From Bdellovibrio sp. SKB1291214 (GTDB lineage Bacteria; Bdellovibrionota; Bdellovibrionia; Bdellovibrionales; Bdellovibrionaceae): a stretch of 64,000 nucleotides of DNA. Location of the stretch: positions 3,410,001-3,474,000 of the forward strand of contig NZ_CP106855.1 of the NCBI RefSeq assembly GCF_002209355.2. Direction: 5' to 3'. The translations under genes and the position numbers were made by a program. Below, piece by piece: positions 33,480 through 42,113 of this stretch. The notes beneath the pieces were generated by a model. The model saw only the letters and a list, made by a program, of their open reading frames with translations. It ran no database searches and was not told where the DNA came from. Every line of letters starts with the position of its first letter. The first letter of the stretch is position 1.

Positions 33480-34318
33480 GCCGTTTTTCCTTTTTTAAGA
33501 TGAAGCTCTTCAAGAACTTTTACCCAAAGATCTTTTAGTACTTCATCGTGTTTTTCTTTAAAGAAATCGTCGCCTTTTTCCCAAAGTACCACGAATACCA
33601 CGGCCATCGCGACGCGAGTGTAATAGCGATTGAACATCGCGTACCCACGATAAACTTCCTGAGAGATTTGGTATTTATTTAGGATCTCGCGACCTTCTTT
33701 CGAATCAAGTCCGCGCAGTAGCAACACTGTCATGTCCTCAACTTTGATTTTCATATAGGCGTCAGGCAACAAAATCGGGAGGTGGCCATTGGGAATACCT
33801 GTGGCACCGATGATACCAGAAATCATATTCGTGATCGGGGAGCGATTGAGTGTTGTGATTTTTGAAATCAACGTGGAATTATCAAGCAAGATTCCTTCAC
33901 TGTGGAAGTAATCAATTAAACCCATGTGAGTGACTTTTTCGCCCACCATACGGGCCAAGGCACTTTCCGTACGCTCTTGAGCGGTCATTTTATAATAATC
34001 AGCCAGCTTGTAAGTGGGGCCTTCCTCTTCGCGGTATACTTTTTCGACGATATATTGAAGGTCTTTCGTGGAAAGTCCATCCGTATCACTGAATTCGCGA
34101 ACGGATTTAGTCATCGCGCGTTCTAGGGCGATATCATAGTAAGGAGCACGCTCATCACGAGTGGAAGAGCTGAATAGTTGGCTGCAGGCATTAACCTCGC
34201 CATGGGCTGATACGGACGAAACAAGAGGGATGATGAACGCCATAGCCAGACGCAAACCTGTGTCTAATTTTAAGACACCCTGACGGCGAGCGCGGTTTGT
34301 CTGAGGACCAAATGGCAT
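33476..34318 (-). CDS. Secreted protein of unknown function, coupled to trypsin-like protease
   Basis: About 280 residues. The ATG at 34318 has a strong AGGAGG five bases upstream, so the open frame's earlier codons are not used. After a basic stretch, LRLAMAFIIPLVSSVSA forms a signal peptide. The mature protein is mostly helical, with a hydrophobic stretch near residue 230 (VAMAVVFVVLW) that could be a membrane helix, and a Lys-rich C-terminus. No family recognised. It overlaps the protease start by ATGA, so the two are likely made together. Confidence 0.72.
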   Translation of the reverse strand: MPFGPQTNRARRQGVLKLDTGLRLAMAFIIPLVSSVSAHGEVNACSQLFSSSTRDERAPYYDIALERAMTKSVREFSDTDGLSTKDLQYIVEKVYREEEGPTYKLADYYKMTAQERTESALARMVGEKVTHMGLIDYFHSEGILLDNSTLISKITTLNRSPITNMISGIIGATGIPNGHLPILLPDAYMKIKVEDMTVLLLRGLDSKEGREILNKYQISQEVYRGYAMFNRYYTRVAMAVVFVVLWEKGDDFFKEKHDEVLKDLWVKVLEELHLKKGKTA

Positions 34319-34436
34319 ATATTCCTCCTGACCCATAAAATGGGTACGACAGGGAATATAATTGCAATCCAAAGGCCTTTGCGGACTTGCGGATTCTCAA
34401 CGTACCTCGATTTTTTTTGCGGGTTAAATTCGGGAT

Positions 34437-34469
34437 AAAAAAAGCCTGTTTCATCAACAGGCTTTTTTT
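34437..34469 (-). terminator. Terminator of the mla-like operon
   Basis: AAAAAAAGCCTGTT (34437-34450), loop TCATC, AACAGGCTTTTTTT (34456-34469). It starts a few bases after the mlaD stop on the minus strand and has A/T runs on both sides. Confidence 0.9.
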
Positions 34470-34471
34470 AT

Positions 34472-35281
34472 TTAGTCTTCTTTTTCGATCGATGTTCTTA
34501 GCAAGCTCTTCACATTGTTTTTGCGTTGAGTTCCGCCGAGCAGCGCTTTTAACTGATTGTGGATGCTTGGGTCGTTGATCAGGGCGCCCAGGGTTCCTTC
34601 ACCACGGTCTACTTTAGCGATGATGGCATCAAGTTTGTTGATGGTATTTTTAAGTTTTTCACCGCTATTGCCCTCGTTTAGCTGGCCCATCACTCGTGAA
34701 GCGTCACCGCTGACTTTGCTAAGGTTGGCGGATGTTGATTCAAAGTTTGCCATGATTTTCCCTAAGCGATTGTTGTCGTTCATCGCTTTCACAGCTCGGT
34801 GCATTTCGTTAATGACGTCGAATAGTTTTCCGGCTTCGCTGCCGCGCTCAGAGATAACGCCGATCAAGTCTGTTGGCTTTGCGACTTCTAAGATTGTACC
34901 GTCTTTGATTTCTGGATTGCGTGGATCACCGGGAATGATGAATACGAATTTGTCCCCCAAGGCACCTTGTGTGCGGATTTCAACTTGAGAGCCTTCGCGC
35001 AAGCGCGGCAGAAAGTCTTTATCCACGCGCATAACGACATCAAGGGCATTTTTCTCTGACAAGAATTCAATCTTTTGGACGTTACCAATTGTCACACCCG
35101 ATAAAGAGACTACGCTTCCTTCAGCCAAACCTTGAACTTGGTCAAAGTGTGCGTGAAGGTTCACATAGGATTTAAAAACCGATTTTTCGCCACCGATGAA
35201 AAAAATCGAAGCCAGAATGATCACGATACCAATCGCTAAGAAAATTCCGACTTTTACTTGTGTGCTGTTTGATGATTCCAT
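34472..35281 (-). CDS. mlaD: MlaD-like MCE-family lipid transport protein
   Basis: A 269-residue protein with one N-terminal helix (VGIFLAIGIVIILASIFFIGG) and one MCE domain (VQGLAEGSVVSLSGVTIGNV), followed by a helical tail. MlaD forms a hexamer that works with the MlaFE transporter to move phospholipids between membranes. It starts at the last base of the MlaF stop (TAATG), so it is coupled. Confidence 0.93.
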   Translation of the reverse strand: MESSNSTQVKVGIFLAIGIVIILASIFFIGGEKSVFKSYVNLHAHFDQVQGLAEGSVVSLSGVTIGNVQKIEFLSEKNALDVVMRVDKDFLPRLREGSQVEIRTQGALGDKFVFIIPGDPRNPEIKDGTILEVAKPTDLIGVISERGSEAGKLFDVINEMHRAVKAMNDNNRLGKIMANFESTSANLSKVSGDASRVMGQLNEGNSGEKLKNTINKLDAIIAKVDRGEGTLGALINDPSIHNQLKALLGGTQRKNNVKSLLRTSIEKED

Positions 35282-36030
35282 TACGCACTCTCTCCGTTGA
35301 TAAATTCTGTCATCGATCCGCTTGGTTCTTTTTTCAAGGTGTCGATGGTGTATTGCTCACTGATACGACCATTTTGCAGCAAAGCGACTTTGTCGCACAC
35401 AGCATATACCGTGGGCATATCATGGGTGACTAAAATCGAAGTCATCCCTTTGGATTTTAATTTCAAAATAGATTCCTGGATCTTTTTGGTATTATACGGG
35501 TCCAAACCAGCTGTCGGTTCATCGTACAGAACCACTTGCGGATGAATCATCATCGCTCGGGCCAGTCCCACGCGCTTTTGCATACCACCGGACAGATTAC
35601 CTGGATAAAGTTTTTCTGTGCCTGGTGCCAAACCAAATTCTTCTAGTTGGGCTTTGATTTGATTAGCGATCTCTTGTTCAGAGAATTTAAAATGTTCTCT
35701 CAGAGGATAAGCTAGATTTTCATAAACAGTCATCGAGTCAAAAAGAGCCCCGCCCTGGAAGGCATAGGCGACTTTTTTACGGATATCGATCAGTTGGCTT
35801 TCTGACATGCTTTGAATTTCAGTGCCATCAACGATCACTGTGCCCTTGTCAGGTTTTTCCAATCCCACCAATGTGCGCAGCAGAACGGACTTACCAGTAC
35901 CAGATCCACCAATCAGACCCAGGCATTCGCCTTTGCGCACATAAAAGCTCACTCCTTGGTGAACTTTTTTATCGCCAAAGGTCTTATGGAAATCAACAAC
36001 TTCAATAAAGGCTTGCGGCTTTTGGCTCAT
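35281..36030 (-). CDS. mlaF: MlaF-like ABC transporter ATPase
   Basis: A 249-residue ATPase with Walker A GGSGTGKSVLL, signature LSGGMQKRVGLARAM, Walker B VVLYDEPTAGLDP, and a D-loop/H-loop (LVTHDM). The MCE-associated ATPase family is recognisable. It overlaps mlaE by ATGA and mlaD by TAATG, so the three are one transport unit. Confidence 0.95.
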   Translation of the reverse strand: MSQKPQAFIEVVDFHKTFGDKKVHQGVSFYVRKGECLGLIGGSGTGKSVLLRTLVGLEKPDKGTVIVDGTEIQSMSESQLIDIRKKVAYAFQGGALFDSMTVYENLAYPLREHFKFSEQEIANQIKAQLEEFGLAPGTEKLYPGNLSGGMQKRVGLARAMMIHPQVVLYDEPTAGLDPYNTKKIQESILKLKSKGMTSILVTHDMPTVYAVCDKVALLQNGRISEQYTIDTLKKEPSGSMTEFINGESA

Positions 36031-36815
36031 AGGGCTTTCTCCACAATCCAGAAAAGTTTTGATAAAAAGAAATCACCGATCAAAATCAAGATCGAAGAAA
36101 CCACAACGGCTTTTGTCGTTGCAATACCGACTTCTTTGGTTCCGTTTTGAACATTCAAACCGAAGTAACAAGCGGGTATCGAAATAAACAAAGAGAAAAA
36201 GAACGTTTTACCGAAGCCAGAAACGTAGTCACCCAGCGAAGACGTCGACAAAACTTTCAAAAGATAAAAGCTTGGATCCAGTTTAAGCTCAACGGCACCA
36301 ATGAACAAGCCACCCGCATTCGCTACAACATTCGTTACAGCACACAGAATTGGCAGAGTAATCAAACAGGCCAGAACGCGAGGAATAACGATTTTACGAA
36401 TCGGCGAGGTGCCCAAGGCGCGGATCGCATCCACTTGCTGAGTCACAACCATCGAGCCAATTTCAGAAGCGATACCGGCGCCCACCCGAGCCGCCAGCAT
36501 TAAGCTTGTGAACATCGGACCCATTTCGCGTAAGATTGTTACGGCTAAAAGTTTTGGCACGTACATTTTACCACCGAACTTTTCCAGGCCCAGACCGAAT
36601 TGCAGGGACATCACCGCACCAATTGTAACTGCAGTCACCACAATAAGGGGGGCAGAGCGGATGCCGACTTGATAAATTTGCTCGCCCAACAGACGCCAGT
36701 AAATTTTCGTCGTTGTAAGCTCTTTGAAAATATCACGAGTCAAAAGACCAATCCCACCTAAGAAGTGGAAGATCTCGATCGTGAAATGAGTGAGGGGTAG
36801 AAGTGCTTGAAGCAT
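36027..36815 (-). CDS. mlaE: MlaE-like permease
   Basis: A 262-residue MlaE/YrbE permease with five or so hydrophobic segments. The family signature is TREMGP-like (TILREMGPMFTSLMLAARVGAGIASEIGS split by the linker), and the QVDAIRALGTSPIR segment. It begins at the base after the stop of the upstream lipoprotein gene. No MlaB (STAS) or MlaC (soluble shuttle) gene is seen nearby. Confidence 0.94.
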   Translation of the reverse strand: MLQALLPLTHFTIEIFHFLGGIGLLTRDIFKELTTTKIYWRLLGEQIYQVGIRSAPLIVVTAVTIGAVMSLQFGLGLEKFGGKMYVPKLLAVTILREMGPMFTSLMLAARVGAGIASEIGSMVVTQQVDAIRALGTSPIRKIVIPRVLACLITLPILCAVTNVVANAGGLFIGAVELKLDPSFYLLKVLSTSSLGDYVSGFGKTFFFSLFISIPACYFGLNVQNGTKEVGIATTKAVVVSSILILIGDFFLSKLFWIVEKAL

Positions 36816-37304
36816 TTACGGAGCCTTGAAATTAGCTTTAAAAGACTCAAATACGGGAAGTTCCGAATTGAATTGCTTTTCGACCCCACCGTAGCTCAGC
36901 GTGTAGTTGCAGCCGTTCTTTTTAAAGACCACCAACGCCAATGCCACTGGCACGCCATCGATTGTTCCTGCTGAAACAGACTGACGAGACTCACGTCCAT
37001 TATATGTCGCAGTCTCGGTTTTTAAAATCTGAAGTTTGTTAAGCGCACTCAAAGAATCTGTTTCTAGAGTTTGCAGACTTGCGTCTGAGGTGCTGCCACA
37101 TTCAGAAATATAGGAAATGGTGTTTCCAGTTTTTGAACTCTGCCATGCACGATCAGCACTTTTAGATTTGATTTTTTGAAAAGGCTCGCTGGGTTCTGAG
37201 AACTCCACATTTTTCGCGGATGTTACCTTGCCACCGGGAAGCTCCACCGATACGCAACTGCCAAGAAGTAAACTCATGATGATTAATTTGAAGTGGTTTC
37301 TCAT
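36816..37304 (-). CDS. Lipoprotein leading the mla-like operon
   Basis: A 162-residue predicted lipoprotein (SLLLGSC, Cys at about 17). The mature region has AWQSSKTGNTISYISEC and a second Cys (KNGCNYTLSYGG). It abuts mlaE with zero bases between stop and start, so it probably belongs to the lipid-transport unit. Whether it replaces MlaA or MlaC, or binds the outer membrane, is unknown. AGGCGAT lies just before the ATG. Confidence 0.75.
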   Translation of the reverse strand: MRNHFKLIIMSLLLGSCVSVELPGGKVTSAKNVEFSEPSEPFQKIKSKSADRAWQSSKTGNTISYISECGSTSDASLQTLETDSLSALNKLQILKTETATYNGRESRQSVSAGTIDGVPVALALVVFKKNGCNYTLSYGGVEKQFNSELPVFESFKANFKAP

Positions 37305-37382
37305 ATCGCCTATCTATCGGAATCTTCTAAGGGAAAATTCAGTCCAACAAATTCAATCCAGACCTAAGTCGCTGTCATCGCT

Positions 37383-37398
37383 TTGTCAGGCCTGACAA
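37383..37398. promoter_or_regulatory. 16-bp perfect palindrome TTGTCAGGCCTGACAA
   Basis: A perfect 16-base palindrome in the 200-base divergent space between the mla-like lipoprotein gene and the flagellar-cluster TPR gene. It has the size of a dimeric repressor site and could serve either gene. No T run follows, so it is not a terminator. Confidence 0.4.
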
Positions 37399-37457
37399 TA
37401 ATTCTATGAAACATTTTGCCCATCTAGAACCTATTTGCCAATAGACCTTTACAAGGC

Positions 37458-37473
37458 TGGCATCGTATGTGCA
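37458..37473 (+). promoter_or_regulatory. Sigma-54-like (-24/-12) promoter before the flagellar cluster
   Basis: TGGCATCGTATGTGCA matches the sigma-54 consensus TGGCACGNNNNTTGCW at most fixed positions, with the essential GG and GC spaced 10 bases apart. Transcription would start near 37484, just before AAGGGG and the GTG start at 37506. It fits with sigma-54-type regulators in this window. A search for more copies is needed. Confidence 0.5.
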
Positions 37474-37505
37474 AAAGCACACTGCAGGGAAAAGGGGTTC
37501 TAGGA

Positions 37506-40292
37506 GTGAACAACTTGCGAAACGTAATTTTGGCAGGATGCCTTTGCTTTAGTCTAGTGGCTATTGCAGCGAATAGTAAAGTGAATGGCTTCATTAACTT
37601 CCAAGGCGATACTGTGCATTTGGAGTTACTGGGTCAGCAGAATTGGGATTACGACGTGAAGCGTTTGGACGTCAAAGGCCAGACTATCGTCCGTATGACT
37701 GTTCCTGCTCTTGATGAATCCACTGTGAAATCCCTGAGCACTTTTAAAAGTGATATGGTGACTAATGTAACTGTCGACGCTCAAGGCGCCGACGGTAAAT
37801 CTGTGATCTCCTTCACTTTAGCTGGAGAAAGTATTGATACTTTCGATTATCTGACAGATCAGCCTTCGCGGTTGATCATGGATTTTTATTTGAATCCTAG
37901 CATGGCAAAAGCTACAGCTAAAGAGCCTGCGAAAAAAGACGAAACCGCAAAGGTTGAAGAATCCCCTAAGACTGTAAAACCAGTAGCGAAAACAAAAACT
38001 GGAACTAATCGCAAGCCCGCGACATCGGATGCATTAGAAATAAAGAATGCAGGACCTACCGTTGCCCAAGCAGATCAAATTCAAGCGGGTATCTTTGATG
38101 GTGGCGATCCAAACTACGAACGCTTTTCTATCAAGCCTTACGATATTAAAGAAGAATCGATCATCCGTTCGAAGGATAACTACTATATTACTTTCCCAAT
38201 GCTGGAAACGCCTGTGACTCAATGGGAAAAGTTGAAGATCACTCCGACGATTTACGAAATTACTCCCAAATCCACAGAAGAAAACAAACAGGCACGTCTG
38301 TTGTTAACACTGTTCGAAAAGGAACGTTACGCCGTCTATTTGAAGACGCGTAATTGGTTCCAAGAAAAGTATCCGCAATCTGAATACAACGAAATCATCG
38401 ATTTCATGACGGGGGACGTAAATCTTGCTTTGTATAAACAAAGCGGAAAAATGGAATTTTTTGACGAGGCCATTCAAAAATATAGAGAAGCCATCGAAAA
38501 ATATCCAACCTCTCCGTTGTCTGAAAGAACGTCTTTAAAGGTTGGTTACCTGACTCTTGAGCGTGGTGACAACTTAGCGGCTCTTCGTCTATTCAAAGAA
38601 CATATCGAAAACAAAAACTTCGGCGGTAAAGATTCCATTTCTAAGGATTTGGCTCGTATGGGTATGGGCTTGGCTTTCATGCGCCTGAACAAATGGGACG
38701 ACGCCATTGCTCAGTATGACAGTGTTGAAAAAAATTCGACGAACCGTGATCTAAAAGTTGAAGCAGCTTACCGCAAAGGCGACGTATGGGTTCGTGCTAA
38801 GAACTATGCAAAGTCTGTTGATGAATACAAAAGTGCGTTAAAGAAATACCCAGAGGGTCAGAACTCCTATCCCAATGCCTTCTATAACCAAGCAGAATCA
38901 ATGTTTGGTTTGAAGCAGTATCCACAAAGTTTGGATATGTACCGTGAGTTCATTAAGAAATTCCCATCAAGTGATCATGCTCCTTATGCGATGACTCGGT
39001 TAGGAGAGTTGTTGGATATCTTGGGTGCAGATAAATCTCGCGTGATGGGTGCATATCTTGAGACTTATTTCCGTTACGGTGAAACTCCAAGTGCCGTTAT
39101 TGCTCGTTTGCGTCTGTTAAGTGCTCGTATGAAGGGCATGAAACCTAAAGAGACCGCTAACGCCGTTAAAGAAATCATGGAGCTTGCGAAAAAAGTCGAT
39201 CTTCCGAATATGGAACAATTCGCAACTGTGATGGTGGCTGACGGTTATTCTCAGCGTGGTGAGTTTGATAAATCTGTTAACTTGTTATCTAAGTACTATA
39301 AAGAACATCCAGGTTCTGTAGATGCTCCGCTATTGACCGGCAGAATTATCGCTAACATTAATGGAAAATTGGATGACCAAGTTGAGAAAGGCGACTTTAT
39401 CGGCGCTTTGAAAACACACAGTCAATACGCTGACAACTGGTTGAAAAACTCCAACCGTTTAGATACGAAATTCAACGTAGGTCGCGCCTTTGAAATGGCT
39501 GGAACTCCCGTGGAGTCCGAGCGTTATTATAAAGAAGTACTGAATCGTGTGTATGCTTTGCAAGGTACACCTGAAGCCAAAGAAATTGCAGTGAAAGAGG
39601 AAGTTCCATCTGTCGAAGAATTGAATCTTCGTCTGGCTGCGGTTTCCACGAATGAGCAAAAATATAATCAAGCTTACGAATATCTTAAGAACATCAAGAA
39701 TCCTGAAAAATTGGATGAAAATGACCAGATCGAACGTGTGGGTATTGCTGTGAAACTGCTTGAAAGACGTGGCGACACAGACTCTGCAATCCGTTATTTG
39801 GGCGAGCTGCTAAGAACTTGGAAAGGCCAGCCAGAACTGGTAGCTGAGCCTTACTTAAAATTAGCTGAGCTACAATTGAAGCAGAACAAAAAGGACGAAG
39901 CCCTTCAGTCTTTAAGCATGATCGACAAGCTGATGACAGATTCTAAAAAAGTTTCTCCGGTGGTTCATGCCAAAGCATTAGAAATGATGGGCAACGTCTA
40001 CATGGAGTCGAACCAGAAGGACAAGGCAATCAGCGCTTATAAAAATCTTTTGGAACAATACGAGGATACAAGACCTCTTTCTTCCATCAGATATAAGCTG
40101 GGACAAATTTATTTTAATCGCGGCGAAGTTCAAAAAGCAGCCGAGGTTTGGAACGAATTCAAAGGTCAAAAAAGTGGATTCTGGAAAAATCTTGCGCAAG
40201 AGCAGTTAAAGAACTCCGAGTGGCGAGACGGTTATAAAAAGTATATTCAAAGAATTCCGGCAATGGCCGCTGATAAGCAGGAAAGCAAGTAG
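37506..40292 (+). CDS. Periplasmic AMIN-like and TPR-repeat protein at the head of the flagellar cluster
   Basis: A 928-residue exported protein. Signal-like start LRNVILAGCLCFSLVAIAANS, then an AMIN-like beta domain (about 25-140), a Lys/Glu/Pro-rich linker, and more than ten TPR-type repeats (AIQKYREAIEKYPTSPLS, SVDEYKSALKKYPEGQNS and similar) up to the C-terminus. I choose GTG at 37506, preceded by AAGGGG; an ATG at 37467 is in frame but lies inside the promoter-like site. The protein is followed 12 bases later by the AAA+ regulator and flgB. It may scaffold flagellar assembly or link it to the cell wall; this is inference. Confidence 0.8.
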   Translation: MNNLRNVILAGCLCFSLVAIAANSKVNGFINFQGDTVHLELLGQQNWDYDVKRLDVKGQTIVRMTVPALDESTVKSLSTFKSDMVTNVTVDAQGADGKSVISFTLAGESIDTFDYLTDQPSRLIMDFYLNPSMAKATAKEPAKKDETAKVEESPKTVKPVAKTKTGTNRKPATSDALEIKNAGPTVAQADQIQAGIFDGGDPNYERFSIKPYDIKEESIIRSKDNYYITFPMLETPVTQWEKLKITPTIYEITPKSTEENKQARLLLTLFEKERYAVYLKTRNWFQEKYPQSEYNEIIDFMTGDVNLALYKQSGKMEFFDEAIQKYREAIEKYPTSPLSERTSLKVGYLTLERGDNLAALRLFKEHIENKNFGGKDSISKDLARMGMGLAFMRLNKWDDAIAQYDSVEKNSTNRDLKVEAAYRKGDVWVRAKNYAKSVDEYKSALKKYPEGQNSYPNAFYNQAESMFGLKQYPQSLDMYREFIKKFPSSDHAPYAMTRLGELLDILGADKSRVMGAYLETYFRYGETPSAVIARLRLLSARMKGMKPKETANAVKEIMELAKKVDLPNMEQFATVMVADGYSQRGEFDKSVNLLSKYYKEHPGSVDAPLLTGRIIANINGKLDDQVEKGDFIGALKTHSQYADNWLKNSNRLDTKFNVGRAFEMAGTPVESERYYKEVLNRVYALQGTPEAKEIAVKEEVPSVEELNLRLAAVSTNEQKYNQAYEYLKNIKNPEKLDENDQIERVGIAVKLLERRGDTDSAIRYLGELLRTWKGQPELVAEPYLKLAELQLKQNKKDEALQSLSMIDKLMTDSKKVSPVVHAKALEMMGNVYMESNQKDKAISAYKNLLEQYEDTRPLSSIRYKLGQIYFNRGEVQKAAEVWNEFKGQKSGFWKNLAQEQLKNSEWRDGYKKYIQRIPAMAADKQESK

Positions 40293-40304
40293 GAGTAGGA
40301 CAGG

Positions 40305-41147
40305 ATGTCGTATTTTGATTTTGATGCCTTGAACATCGAAGACAGAAAAATGAATGAAGCAAAGCAATTGGGTTTGCAGTTAGCTGCAACACAAGCGAGT
40401 TTGCTTGTCGTCGGTGAAGCGGGTGTAGGTAAAACAAGTTTTGCCCGTTATATCTACTCAAAAAGTCGTTCGGGAAAAATTCAAGTTCTTGAATGCAAAA
40501 ACGCTGGTGGCTTCAACTTTGATAAAGTTGATGGCGGCACCCTTTTGATTGAAGACTTAGATTGCGCATCTTCACATGTGCAGGCGGAGCTGATGAAGCT
40601 AGCCGAAAGAACGGATGGCACTCGTCCGCGTTTTATTTCTACATCCCGTCGTGATTTACGTGCCATGGTGAAACAAGAACAATTCAGGCAGGATCTGTTT
40701 TACAAAATTGCGGTCGTGCAGTTGGAAGTTCCTCGCCTTGAGGACCGTACTCACGATTTCTCGACGATCGCGAGTTTCATTTTAGAAGTAACTCAAATTA
40801 TGCACGGTCGTTCTGGGTTGCATTTTTCTGCTGATGCGTATGCTCGTTTAAGTGGTTGGAATTGGCCGGGGAATATTCGTGAGCTTGAAAATGTTATAGA
40901 GCGTGCGGTGGTTCTGACTAAAGGCCAGGTCATTGAAGTCGCTTCTATTCAATTTGAGTCTGTGCAGGATGAAACGGCATCAGATTTTGCGCCGGGAATG
41001 TCCCTTTCTGCGGTTGAAAAGCGTCTGATTCTTCAGACCCTGGAGTTGACGGCACAGAACCGCACCCGTGCGGCTCAAATGCTTGGAATCAGTATCAGAA
41101 CTTTAAGGAATAAACTTAACGAATACAGGGAAGAAGGTGTCGCGTGA
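40305..41147 (+). CDS. Sigma-54-activator-like AAA+ protein lacking the GAFTGA loop
   Basis: A 280-residue protein with Walker A GEAGVGKTSFARYI, Walker B GGTLLIEDLD, FRQDLFYKIAVVQLEVPRL, WPGNIRELENVIERAVVL, and a Fis-type helix-turn-helix (QNRTRAAQMLGISIRTLRN). The N-terminal receiver is absent. The stretch between Walker A and B is shortened by about 30 residues and has no ELFGH-GAFTGA region, the part that contacts sigma-54. It should therefore bind DNA without the normal activation step, or regulate another activator. It overlaps flgB by a GTGA junction, so it belongs to the flagellar operon. Confidence 0.85.
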   Translation: MSYFDFDALNIEDRKMNEAKQLGLQLAATQASLLVVGEAGVGKTSFARYIYSKSRSGKIQVLECKNAGGFNFDKVDGGTLLIEDLDCASSHVQAELMKLAERTDGTRPRFISTSRRDLRAMVKQEQFRQDLFYKIAVVQLEVPRLEDRTHDFSTIASFILEVTQIMHGRSGLHFSADAYARLSGWNWPGNIRELENVIERAVVLTKGQVIEVASIQFESVQDETASDFAPGMSLSAVEKRLILQTLELTAQNRTRAAQMLGISIRTLRNKLNEYREEGVA

Positions 41148-41557
41148 GTGGTGATATTTTCGATAAAACGTTAAACGGCCTCGCAACGTCAATGCGTATG
41201 AGGCAGCTTCGCAATAATATTACTTCTTCGAATATTGCGAATGCAGAGACTCCTGGTTATCACGCTAAAAAAATGGATTTCGAAGAGGCATTGTCTCGTT
41301 CGATGAACATGGATGGCATGAATGCCTTAAGTGCAACAAGTGGTGATCACTTTGCATTGGGTGGTGTTTCGGTGGCTAAGACTCGTCCTGATATTTATGA
41401 AAATCCAGAGGGCGCTGTTAACAATGACGGCAACACTGTGGATCTTGAGAAAGAAATGTCGGCGTTGTCAGAGAATGCCATCATGTACAAAACGGCTCTT
41501 CAATTGATTAATAAAAAAATGGCAGCGTTAAAGTACGCGGCTTCTGAAGGTCGATAG
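41144..41557 (+). CDS. flgB: Flagellar basal-body rod protein FlgB
   Basis: A 137-residue proximal rod protein. NITSSNIANAETPGYHAKKMDFE is the rod/hook N-terminal signature; the C-terminus has NTVDLEKEMSALSENAIMYK. It starts with GTG overlapping the upstream TGA. It heads the run of structural flagellar genes. Confidence 0.95.
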   Translation: MSGDIFDKTLNGLATSMRMRQLRNNITSSNIANAETPGYHAKKMDFEEALSRSMNMDGMNALSATSGDHFALGGVSVAKTRPDIYENPEGAVNNDGNTVDLEKEMSALSENAIMYKTALQLINKKMAALKYAASEGR

Positions 41558-41583
41558 TCGAACAGGATGTTCGGGAGTAAGTC

Positions 41584-42027
41584 ATGGCTGATTTTTTAAC
41601 TGGGATGAGAATTAGTAGCAGTGGTATGGCAGCGCAAAGAATGCGCATGAATACGATTGCGAGTAATATCGCAAATATCAATACCACCCAGACCCCTGAG
41701 GGCGGCCCGTACCGCAGGAAAGACGTCGTGTTCGAGTCTATGCCTGACGCTAAAAATTTCGGCGAAATCGTGACAGGCACAGACCCTATGGGGAATATGC
41801 AACGAGTCCAGGTGACGGATGTCGTCTCTGATCGCAAAGCTCCGCTAATGAAATATGAACCGGATCATCCTGATGCAAATCCAGAGGGTTACGTCGCATA
41901 TCCGAATATCAATCTGATGGAAGAAATGACCAATATGATACAATCGTCGCGTTCCTACGAGGCCAACGTATCGGCCATGCAAGCGTCAAAAGATATGGCT
42001 ATGAGTGCTTTGGAGATAGGAAGATAG
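41584..42027 (+). CDS. flgC: Flagellar basal-body rod protein FlgC
   Basis: A 147-residue rod protein. RMRMNTIASNIANINTTQTPEGG at the N-terminus and MIQSSRSYEANVSAMQASKDM at the C-terminus are the FlgC marks. GGGAG precedes the ATG by about six bases. Confidence 0.96.
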   Translation: MADFLTGMRISSSGMAAQRMRMNTIASNIANINTTQTPEGGPYRRKDVVFESMPDAKNFGEIVTGTDPMGNMQRVQVTDVVSDRKAPLMKYEPDHPDANPEGYVAYPNINLMEEMTNMIQSSRSYEANVSAMQASKDMAMSALEIGR

Positions 42028-42113
42028 TTCCTAGACTAGGTTGAAAAAGCAGGAATTTTTAGAACGTTTAGAATATAATTTCTAGAGTACTCAGTACAAG
42101 GAGAAGTAAAGCC

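Noticed and set aside
42074-42079. TATAAT upstream of fliE as a full promoter
   Set aside because: The -10 is perfect but no acceptable -35 lies 16-18 bases upstream; recorded only as a possibility in the fliE entry.
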